Source of the DNA: Bacteroidales bacterium
GTDB lineage: Bacteria > Bacteroidota > Bacteroidia > Bacteroidales > Muribaculaceae
Direction: 5' to 3'
DNA length: 20,885 nt
Assembly (NCBI GenBank): GCA_019416425.1
Contig: DXXK01000001.1
Coordinates: 1-20,885 of the forward strand
The notes beneath the pieces were generated by a model. The model ran no database searches. It saw nothing but the letters and a program-made list of their open reading frames with translations, and had not been told where the DNA came from. Below are positions 14,578 through 20,885 of this stretch, piece after piece. Both the position numbers and the translations under genes were made by a program. How positions within the stretch are numbered: position 1 is the stretch's first letter; the number at the start of each line of letters is the position of its first letter.

Positions 14578-17379
14578 ATGGATAATAAGCAAATCATCAT
14601 AAAGGGAGCGCGTGTCAACAACCTGAAAAACGTTGACCTGAACCTTGATCTGGGACAGTTCGCCGTATTTACAGGAGTCAGCGGCAGCGGCAAGTCGTCG
14701 CTGGCGTTCGACACACTCTACGCCGAGGGACAGCGCAGGTATGTGGAGAGCCTCTCGGCCTACGCGCGTCAGTTCCTGGGCCGCATGTCCAAACCTGAAT
14801 GCGACTACATCAAGGGGCTGCCCCCGGCCATAGCCATCGAGCAGAAAGTCAACACCCGCAATCCACGAAGCACCGTAGGAACCGCCACCGAAATATACGA
14901 TTATCTCAGGATGCTGTACGCCCGCATCGGACATACATATTCACCCGTGTCGGGCCAGGAGGTCCGCAAGCATAGCGTCGAGGATATCGTCAGGACAGCC
15001 CTGTCCTACCCCGAAGGGACACGGCTTGCCGTTCTTGTCGACATCAACATCCCCTCTGGCCGTACGTTCGCACAGCAGCTTGACATATACCAGAAGGAGG
15101 GATATTCACGCCTGGAGAAGGATGGTGAGTTCATCGACATCTCCGAGATAATGGACAATGCCGACAAACTGTCGCCGAATGACTACAGGCTTCTGATCGA
15201 CCGACTGTCTGTGACCGATGACAAGGACGAAGTGTCGCGACTGACAGATTCGGTCGAGACTGCATGGTTCGAGGGCGGCAACCAGGCTATCCTGAAGATC
15301 TGGGGCAAAGACGGCGTCCACGAGCATTCCTTCTCACGACTGTTCGTAGCGGACGGAATGGAATTCCGCGAGCCGTCGGACCTGATGTTCAACTTCAACA
15401 ATCCCTACGGTGCCTGCCCGGAATGCCAGGGATTCGGCAACGTCCTGGGCATCAGCGAGGACCTGGTTGTTCCGAACAAGACGCTATCGGTCTATCAGAA
15501 CGCCGTCCGCTGCTGGAACGGCGACAAGATGTCCGAATGGAAGAAACGGCTTATTCATATTGCCCCTCGCTTCAATTTCCCGGTCCATACACCCTACAAG
15601 AACCTGACCCAGGCTCAGAAGGACTTTCTATGGCATGGCAACTCCATGTGGGAAGGTATCGACGGCTTCTTCAAGTGGATAGACTCCAATCAGGAAAAGA
15701 TGCAGTACCGCGTCCTGAAGGCACGCTACCGCGGACGCACCATATGCCCCACATGCCGTGGATCACGCCTGCAGCCGGATGTGGAGTATGTAAAGATCGG
15801 AGGAAGGTCCATAACCGAGCTGGTACGCATGCCAGTGTCGGACCTGAAGCCTTGGTTCGAGAATATCGTAATCTCCGAGACTGACCAAATCATAGGCAAA
15901 CGGCTACTGACGGAGATCAACCAGCGACTGCAGTTCCTGCTGGACGTGGGACTCGGATACCTGACTTTGGACCGCCTGTCGAACTCTCTTTCGGGTGGTG
16001 AGAGCCAACGCATCAACCTTGCGGCATCGTTAGGCAGCTCGTTGGTCGGCTCGCTATATATCCTTGACGAACCCTCAATCGGACTGCACTCGCGCGACAC
16101 CGAGAAACTGATCAACGTGCTGCGCAATCTGCAGAAGATAGGCAACACAGTAATCGTTGTGGAGCATGACGAGGACATCATGCTTGCAGCCGATGAAATC
16201 GTGGATATAGGTCCGGACGCCGGACGGCTCGGAGGCGAGATTATATTCCAAGGTAATCTGAAAGATGCACTTAAGAAGGAAAACATCACCAGATCGTACA
16301 CTTTGGACTACCTGCAGGGAACACGCCGCATACCGGTTCCTGTCCGTCGGAGGCCGTGGAAGAAGAGTGTCCTGGTGGAAGGTGCCGCCCATCACAACCT
16401 GAAAGATATCGACGTACGGTTCCCGTTGAACATCATGACCGTGGTGACAGGCGTAAGCGGATCGGGCAAGTCAACCCTGGTCCGTGAGATCCTCTACAAG
16501 GGACTTCTCCGAGCCATAGGCGAAGCCGGTGACGCTCCGGGAATGCACAAAGCCATATCCGGCGATATCAGCGAAATCAAGAGTGTGGAATTCGTCGACC
16601 AGAATCCCATCGGAACATCCTCGCGCAGCAATCCTGCGACCTACCTGAAGGCCTACGACGAGATCCGCAGACTGTTCAGCGAGCAGCAGCTTGCCAAACA
16701 GATGGGCTACACTCCGGCCTACTTCTCGTTCAACACCGACGGCGGCCGTTGTGAGGAATGTCAGGGCGAAGGCACCATCACCATACCCATGCAGTTCATG
16801 GCCGATATCCAGGTCACGTGCGATGTATGCCAGGGACGCCGCTTCAAGCAGGAGATCCTGGATGTGGAGTACCGTGGCAAGAACATCCATGACGTGCTGG
16901 AGATGACCGTAAACCAGGCCATCGAGTTCTTCACGGAGAATCCGGGAACGGACGAGAAACGCATAATCAGAAAGCTGCAGCCTCTGCAGGATGTAGGACT
17001 CGGATACATAAAATTGGGCCAGTCCTCGTCCACTCTGTCCGGTGGCGAGAACCAGCGCGTCAAGCTGGCGTGGTTCATAGCGCAGGAGAACCAGTCCGGC
17101 ACGCTCTTCATCTTCGACGAGCCGACTACCGGCCTGCACTTCAACGACATCTCCGTGCTGATGAAGTCGCTGAACCGGCTGGTGGACAAGGGCAACACCG
17201 TCCTGATCATCGAGCATAACATGGACGTGATCAAATCGGCCGACTGGGTCATCGATATCGGCCCTGAAGGTGGCGAGGCAGGCGGTCACATAGTGGCCGA
17301 GGGCACACCGGAAGATATCGTAAATGTGGAGGGAAGCTACACCGGCAAATACCTCAAACCTAAGCTGGAGAAAAAATGA
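14578..17379 (+). CDS. uvrA: UvrABC excinuclease subunit A
   Basis: UvrA is the damage-sensing ATPase of nucleotide excision repair and loads UvrB on DNA. The 933-aa product has two ABC modules. Module I has Walker A GVSGSGKS at 33-40 and signature LSGGESQR at 471-478. Module II has Walker A GVSGSGKS at 625-632 and signature LSGGENQR at 820-827. Zinc modules are complete: Cys280, 283, 390, 393 in the first half and Cys725, 728, 748, 751 in the second. Length matches housekeeping UvrA (about 940) and includes the region between Walker A-I and the first zinc module that binds UvrB, so it is not the shorter UvrA2 type. The start ATG at 14578 precedes a typical IIIKGARVNNLKN opening. It overlaps the following lipoprotein gene by ATGA. 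I could not define a promoter; TTTG at 14514 lacks a good -7 partner. Confidence 0.97.
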   Translation: MDNKQIIIKGARVNNLKNVDLNLDLGQFAVFTGVSGSGKSSLAFDTLYAEGQRRYVESLSAYARQFLGRMSKPECDYIKGLPPAIAIEQKVNTRNPRSTVGTATEIYDYLRMLYARIGHTYSPVSGQEVRKHSVEDIVRTALSYPEGTRLAVLVDINIPSGRTFAQQLDIYQKEGYSRLEKDGEFIDISEIMDNADKLSPNDYRLLIDRLSVTDDKDEVSRLTDSVETAWFEGGNQAILKIWGKDGVHEHSFSRLFVADGMEFREPSDLMFNFNNPYGACPECQGFGNVLGISEDLVVPNKTLSVYQNAVRCWNGDKMSEWKKRLIHIAPRFNFPVHTPYKNLTQAQKDFLWHGNSMWEGIDGFFKWIDSNQEKMQYRVLKARYRGRTICPTCRGSRLQPDVEYVKIGGRSITELVRMPVSDLKPWFENIVISETDQIIGKRLLTEINQRLQFLLDVGLGYLTLDRLSNSLSGGESQRINLAASLGSSLVGSLYILDEPSIGLHSRDTEKLINVLRNLQKIGNTVIVVEHDEDIMLAADEIVDIGPDAGRLGGEIIFQGNLKDALKKENITRSYTLDYLQGTRRIPVPVRRRPWKKSVLVEGAAHHNLKDIDVRFPLNIMTVVTGVSGSGKSTLVREILYKGLLRAIGEAGDAPGMHKAISGDISEIKSVEFVDQNPIGTSSRSNPATYLKAYDEIRRLFSEQQLAKQMGYTPAYFSFNTDGGRCEECQGEGTITIPMQFMADIQVTCDVCQGRRFKQEILDVEYRGKNIHDVLEMTVNQAIEFFTENPGTDEKRIIRKLQPLQDVGLGYIKLGQSSSTLSGGENQRVKLAWFIAQENQSGTLFIFDEPTTGLHFNDISVLMKSLNRLVDKGNTVLIIEHNMDVIKSADWVIDIGPEGGEAGGHIVAEGTPEDIVNVEGSYTGKYLKPKLEKK

Positions 17380-17774
17380 GAACCTATAAGATAATGACCA
17401 CGGTCCTGCTGGCCCTGCTTCCGTTGGCGGGATGCGCCAGGAAGCAGAGCAACTGCAATACCGACAAGTCACAGGAACTGATGCAACAGAGCATAGCCAT
17501 CGCAAGCCGGTATCGCGACAGCGTCAAGCTGGCCAAGGACTCAGCCACTGTCCTGCGGCTCATGACCGAGCTGGATGACGCCCTGACAAAACTGAACTAC
17601 CGTTATCCGGCCGACATCTACATCAATTCCAGCGAGAACCAGAACGATGTCCTGGCCCGTGTCGTGATGCGCACGGTGGCGCTGCGTGACTCCATCCTGT
17701 ACCGGCTGGCCCACCCGCAGACGGCTAATGACACCACCGCCGCCGCGGACTCGGTTGCCGTCACAGAGAGGTAG
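17376..17774 (+). CDS. Small putative lipoprotein, function unknown
   Basis: The 132-aa product starts with a lipoprotein signal peptide: a basic start, hydrophobic stretch and lipobox LAGC, with lipidated Cys20. Residues after the cysteine are Ala-Arg-Lys-Gln-Ser, without the acidic run that marks surface-exported lipoproteins in Bacteroidota, so it likely faces the periplasm. The mature part is mostly helical, with a short Ala/Thr/Asp-rich tail. I do not recognise a family. The start ATG overlaps the uvrA stop as ATGA, so it is probably translated by coupling from the uvrA message. Its 3' end overlaps the 3' end of the minus-strand ABC ATPase gene by 14 bp. No link to DNA repair is evident. 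The lipobox and coupled start make it a likely real gene. Confidence 0.82.
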   Translation: MRTYKIMTTVLLALLPLAGCARKQSNCNTDKSQELMQQSIAIASRYRDSVKLAKDSATVLRLMTELDDALTKLNYRYPADIYINSSENQNDVLARVVMRTVALRDSILYRLAHPQTANDTTAAADSVAVTER

Positions 17775-18558
17775 CCACTATGTCGAACAGACCCGTTTCC
17801 TGATTGAAGCGGATGCCCTGGCCGTGGAAATACTTCTGCAGCTCGCCTGCTTCCGCCAGTTCACATGGAGTGCCGATTACCACTCCGATATTCTTGTCGA
17901 CCAGCCATATCCTGTCGGCAAGCTCCAGCGCCATGTTGATATCGTGCGTCGACTGGAAGATTATCTTTCCTTCCTCCACCGCAAGCTTCTTGAGCAGCAG
18001 CATGGTTTCCACTTTACTCTGGAAATCAAGAAAAGCCGTTGGCTCGTCAAGGAATATTACAGGCGTTTCCTGCGCCAGCGCCTTTGCGATCATGGCTTTC
18101 TGACGCTCGCCGTCGCTCAGGGTGCTGACCAGACGCTGGCGCATGTGCCATACATGCGCCAGTTCCATACTGCGGCGCACCACCCGTTCGTCATGACCTG
18201 TTAGGCGCCCCCAGAAGCCTGTGTAAGGACTCCGGCCCAGCCCCACAAGTTGCTCCACAGTCATTGATGTCGCATCGGGTTTCTCTGTCAGGACCACGCC
18301 TAATTTCCTCGCAAGCTCCTGCTGGGTATAAGTACGCAATTCCTTCCCATCTATGGTTATGGTTCCCTTCAAGGGCATCAGAAAGCCCGATAATGTCCTG
18401 AGCAACGTGCTCTTGCCGGCGCCGTTGGGACCCAACAGACAGGTCAGCTCACCGCTACGCAACGTGGCTGTGAGATTTTTTTCTATTTCTACGAATCCAC
18501 GGCGTGTCGGATAACCCGTCGTAAGATTCCGGATTTCTATCGTCTCCATAATGTTCAT
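17761..18558 (-). CDS. FecE/BtuD-like ABC transporter ATP-binding protein
   Basis: This cytoplasmic ATPase would power an importer of the iron-siderophore, haem or cobalamin class. Counting 265 aa from the ATG at 18558, it has Walker A GPNGAGKS (43-50), signature LSDGE (147-151), Walker B ending Asp171-Glu172, and the H-loop His205. The Q-loop residue, usually Gln, appears to be Glu92 in VVLTEKP. SMTVEQLVGLGRSPYTG after it is typical of the FecE/BtuD group. An ATG at 18549 (METIEIRN) is an equally plausible start; a TTG at 18579 would lie in the terminator hairpin and is unlikely. No permease or binding-protein gene is adjacent; upstream on the same strand lies a FadL-like gene. It may serve a permease encoded elsewhere. 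Family secure, substrate unknown. Confidence 0.9.
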   Translation of the reverse strand: MNIMETIEIRNLTTGYPTRRGFVEIEKNLTATLRSGELTCLLGPNGAGKSTLLRTLSGFLMPLKGTITIDGKELRTYTQQELARKLGVVLTEKPDATSMTVEQLVGLGRSPYTGFWGRLTGHDERVVRRSMELAHVWHMRQRLVSTLSDGERQKAMIAKALAQETPVIFLDEPTAFLDFQSKVETMLLLKKLAVEEGKIIFQSTHDINMALELADRIWLVDKNIGVVIGTPCELAEAGELQKYFHGQGIRFNQETGLFDIVATSL

Positions 18559-18560
18559 AT

Positions 18561-18591
18561 AAAAAATTGTCCGACACAAAGGCCGGACAAT
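18561..18591 (-). terminator. Intrinsic terminator between the FadL-like and ABC genes
   Basis: On the minus strand ATTGTCCG and CGGACAAT form a perfect 8-bp stem around a 10-nt loop, followed at once by six T. It starts 20 bp after the FadL-like stop codon. The likely ATG of the ABC ATPase gene begins two bases after the T-run, so termination here would cut off that gene unless transcripts read through. Confidence 0.85.
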
Positions 18592-18610
18592 AATAAATAA
18601 TTATTCCTGA

Positions 18611-20275
18611 TCAGAAACGGAAACCAGTCGACAGAACAAGCTGCGAGTTGTTGAACGTCACCTTCGGGTTCATCAATGTGGCACCCACATTAGCCGGATC
18701 GGCGGCGAACGGCTGGTAATTGGACGTCATGTGTTTCCATACATACGCAGCATCGATGTACCAGCTCTTGTAACGGTATCCCAAGCCGCATGTCACATAC
18801 TGCGTTGAATTGTCCAGACGGAAATTGGCCAGCGTACCCGCCGTGGGGATATTGGTCAACTGGTCCTTGGCCTCTTTGGTTATCGGCGATGAAGTCCAGC
18901 TGTATCCGGCACGAATGCTCAGTGACGGCAGAACACGGTATTCAGCACCGACACGGATGGTGTTCGTGTTGCGGTACATAACCTTGATCTGGTTGTTGGC
19001 TACCTGCTCGGGCGACGGAGCCGTATAGCTGTAATAATCCCAGTCGTTCCAGTCATCCCAACCGTATCCGTAGGAATTAGCCTCGGTATACTTCATGTTG
19101 CGGGTACTGTTCCATTCGTAGTCCATGGAGATTATGGCCTTGTTGCCTATTACACCGGCGGCACTCACGATTACCTTCCATGGCGTACGGAAGTTGACCT
19201 TATTGTAGGTCGGCTCGCCGTCATTGGTTGTGGCGTAGTAGTTGCCGTCCTTGAACGGATAGTTGTAGTCCACCTGCTCGGCGTAGAAGTTCTCGGTCAG
19301 GTTGAAGAACGTCGGAGTGTGGAATGCGACACCGAGACGCAGTTCCTGGACGGGCTTCACTATGAAACCCAACTGGTAATTGAAGCCGGAACCATTCACA
19401 TTGTACATGTTCGTTAGGTTCCAGTCGGCGTTCATCTGCTGCACCCTGTTGGCCTCGGGGTTGAAGACGTATGCGTTCTGCAGGTTCTCGCCCCAGAGGG
19501 AATAGATGTCGTAGTTGACGGATACGATGTCGAAGTTCATACCCCAATACAGCACGTTGGAGATATTTCCGCCGATGGCGATATTGTACTCGTCGAGCGA
19601 ACCGGACTCACGTACGTCGAAGTGGCCGCTTCCCGATGTGCCGGTGCCGAACTGGCCCTGCCAGTTGGGCTGGTTGGGATTCCCTTCGGGCGAGATAAGA
19701 TATGAGTCATAACCCAAGACGGCCGACCAGGGAACATAGACCGAGCCAGCCGGTGGATTGTATGGATCATAATTATCATCGGACTGCACGTCGCCCTCGG
19801 TCAGCTCGTAGGAATTCGCGATTCCCGCGATGTAGTTGGACAGCGAGGTCTTCAGACTACCGATTCCTCCGCGATATGAACGGTCGAACGACGCTCCCTT
19901 GTTGTAGGTGAAGCCTATGTTGATGTTCGGGAACGTCTTGTTGTTCAGCCTCAGGGTCGCGACTCCACCGATGTTGTTCAGATAGAACTTGGTGTTCTTC
20001 TTGTTGAATTCCAGGCCCTGGTAGTTTGTCGTGGCAGACTGGAAATCCAAATCGACCGAGAATCCCAGCTCGTTGCTGCGGTATACGCCGATACCGCCCG
20101 GGTTCTGCGACAATGCTGACAGGTCAGCGCCGAGGGCGCCGAACGCACCGCCCATCGACATGAATCGGGCTGTTCCCTTCAGGTCGTTCTGCGAGATCTG
20201 ATATGCGTCAATCGGACTCTGTGCAAAGGCGGCGAACGGTATCGCCGCCATTGCCATGATGATATACTTCTTCAT
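18611..20275 (-). CDS. OmpP1/FadL-family outer-membrane transport protein
   Basis: FadL-family proteins are outer-membrane beta-barrels that pass hydrophobic compounds; Bacteroidales members are often labelled haemin receptors without proof. The 554-aa product has a signal peptide (residues 1-18, cleavage after AFA), then the family N-terminal hatch region, GTARFMSMGGAFGALGADLS and NPGG at 58-61 (NPAG in FadL). The rest shows alternating aromatic and polar residues of beta-strands and ends in Phe, as barrel proteins do. It is longer than E. coli FadL (about 420 mature), with long loops; one at 402-417 is very rich in Trp, Asp and Tyr. The gene starts 11 bp after the stop of the Gly/Arg-rich gene, so they share a transcript. 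A terminator follows it. Substrate unknown. Confidence 0.9.
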   Translation of the reverse strand: MKKYIIMAMAAIPFAAFAQSPIDAYQISQNDLKGTARFMSMGGAFGALGADLSALSQNPGGIGVYRSNELGFSVDLDFQSATTNYQGLEFNKKNTKFYLNNIGGVATLRLNNKTFPNINIGFTYNKGASFDRSYRGGIGSLKTSLSNYIAGIANSYELTEGDVQSDDNYDPYNPPAGSVYVPWSAVLGYDSYLISPEGNPNQPNWQGQFGTGTSGSGHFDVRESGSLDEYNIAIGGNISNVLYWGMNFDIVSVNYDIYSLWGENLQNAYVFNPEANRVQQMNADWNLTNMYNVNGSGFNYQLGFIVKPVQELRLGVAFHTPTFFNLTENFYAEQVDYNYPFKDGNYYATTNDGEPTYNKVNFRTPWKVIVSAAGVIGNKAIISMDYEWNSTRNMKYTEANSYGYGWDDWNDWDYYSYTAPSPEQVANNQIKVMYRNTNTIRVGAEYRVLPSLSIRAGYSWTSSPITKEAKDQLTNIPTAGTLANFRLDNSTQYVTCGLGYRYKSWYIDAAYVWKHMTSNYQPFAADPANVGATLMNPKVTFNNSQLVLSTGFRF

Positions 20276-20286
20276 AATCTACCCTT

Positions 20287-20885
20287 TCATCTTCTGTGAC
20301 CACCACCGGCACGGCTTCCACCGCCACCGCCGCGACTGCCGCCGCCATAGCTGCCACCTGTGCTTCGGTGGTTGCCCGACGTGGAGTTGTAGCTGCCTCG
20401 ATTGTACGAATTGTTTGTCGAGCGGTTGTACGAATTGTTCGTCGAGCGGTTATACGAATTGTTATTCGTGGTACGGTGCGAGCCGCCATAGCTGCGGTTG
20501 TTGCCGGAGCCGTATGTGCCTTGCATGGTCTGAGTGCGCTGTGTCTGCGTGCTGTAACGGTGGTTGCCGGCCGACGAATTGGTCGTTCCGCCTGTCGTTA
20601 CGCGATGTCCGTTCTGAGTCTGGTAGGTACGGTTGGACGCTGCCGAGGATGCCCTGTTGCGGACGTTGCCCAATGTCGCGCTTGCGCTGCCGTCATTGTA
20701 TCCACGGCGGTTGCCTGCATACTGTCGGTTGGGGGCGCTTCCTCCGGTGACATTGCCGTTGGAGGGAGCACGGCCGGGACGGCCTGCATGATATCCGCCA
20801 TTGTAGTTGCCGCCGGGACGGTTGTTGCTCCATCCGGGTCTGGGAGCCACGGGACGGTGCGATCCGGGACGATAGTCGGCATAGA
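20287..20885 (-). CDS. Gly/Asn/Ser/Arg-rich low-complexity protein (5' partial)
   Basis: The frame is open to the right edge, so the N terminus lies outside the window; the GTG at 20850 is probably internal, since the frame upstream continues in the same style (YADYRPGSHRPV). About 199 residues are visible. They are rich in Gly, Asn, Ser, Arg, Thr and Tyr, with no Lys, Glu, Phe, Ile or Cys, and so are strongly basic and probably disordered. A repeat of SYNRSTNN occupies the middle, and the C terminus is an RG/SG-rich tail (GGGSRGGGGGSRAGGG). No domain is visible. It precedes the FadL-like gene by 11 bp and is likely co-transcribed. Third-position GC bias and the absence of stops support a real gene. 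I would not guess a function; an envelope or nucleic-acid-binding role would both fit the composition. Confidence 0.7.
   Translation of the reverse strand, partial: YADYRPGSHRPVAPRPGWSNNRPGGNYNGGYHAGRPGRAPSNGNVTGGSAPNRQYAGNRRGYNDGSASATLGNVRNRASSAASNRTYQTQNGHRVTTGGTTNSSAGNHRYSTQTQRTQTMQGTYGSGNNRSYGGSHRTTNNNSYNRSTNNSYNRSTNNSYNRGSYNSTSGNHRSTGGSYGGGSRGGGGGSRAGGGHRR
20402..20463 (-). repeat. 24-bp tandem repeat coding for an 8-aa unit
   Basis: Units at 20402-20425 and 20426-20449 differ at one base (TTGTACGAATTGTT then T or C, then GTCGAGCGG). A third, partial unit covers 20450-20463 with one change before it diverges. On the coding strand each unit gives SYNRSTNN. The unit length is a multiple of three, so copy-number change would keep frame. 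Confidence 0.92.

Noticed and set aside
14578..17379. UvrA2 or a drug-resistance ABC protein
   Set aside because: Full length, two zinc modules and the UvrB-binding region are present, as in housekeeping UvrA.
16471..17505. Minus-strand open frame of 344 codons opposite uvrA
   Set aside because: It lies wholly against conserved UvrA sequence and extends across the lipoprotein start; no motif is seen.
20402..20463. Possible CRISPR array
   Set aside because: The units are contiguous, with no spacers, and lie in frame inside a coding sequence.

Overview
The window is a stretch of conserved housekeeping chromosome from a member of the Bacteroidota, most likely order Bacteroidales. Three things point there: two strong promoters match the Bacteroidota sigma-factor pattern (TTTG, 20 bp, TAnnTTTG) at 5710-5741 and 10501-10532; start codons lack Shine-Dalgarno sequences; and gene content is typical (mre-mrd cluster, ClpC with a UVR segment, FadL-like protein, signal-peptide TPR protein). 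Codon use is GC-rich, which would suit a Muribaculaceae- or Prevotella-like gut lineage, but I cannot place the genus.

Layout, left to right. Positions 2-5677 (+) carry the cell-elongation cluster mreB (5' end cut by the window), mreC, mreD, mrdA (PBP2) and rodA, with very tight or overlapping junctions. Positions 5734-7619 (+) form a second unit behind its own promoter: a 124-aa protein of unknown function, a PlsC-type acyltransferase and a nitrilase-family amidase. A near-perfect two-way terminator (7634-7666) separates this unit from clpC on the minus strand (7681-10299). clpC and gyrA (10603-13182, +) diverge from a 303-bp AT-rich region. A TPR secreted protein (13298-14413), uvrA (14578-17379) and a small lipoprotein joined to uvrA by an ATGA overlap follow on the plus strand. 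From the right edge, a minus-strand unit runs leftward: a Gly/Arg/Asn-rich repeat protein (5' end outside the window), a FadL/OmpP1-like outer-membrane protein, and a FecE/BtuD-like ABC ATPase whose 3' end overlaps the lipoprotein's 3' end by 14 bp.

How the genes work together. MreB, MreC, MreD, PBP2 and RodA form the elongasome, with RodA polymerising and PBP2 cross-linking lateral-wall peptidoglycan. ClpC is the unfoldase of a ClpCP protease. GyrA and UvrA serve DNA supercoiling and nucleotide excision repair. The right-hand unit looks envelope- or uptake-related, but no permease or binding protein is visible.

I found no mobile element, CRISPR array, tRNA, rRNA, phage gene or defence system, and nothing that amounts to a previously undescribed system. 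The points most worth checking are a Cys/His cluster in PBP2 that lines up with the E. coli PBP2 zinc site, an insertion of about 110 residues in RodA, a Leu at the quinolone-contact acidic position of GyrA, a Glu in the Q-loop of the ABC ATPase, a terminator placed directly against a start codon, and a 24-bp repeat coding for an 8-aa unit in the right-edge gene.
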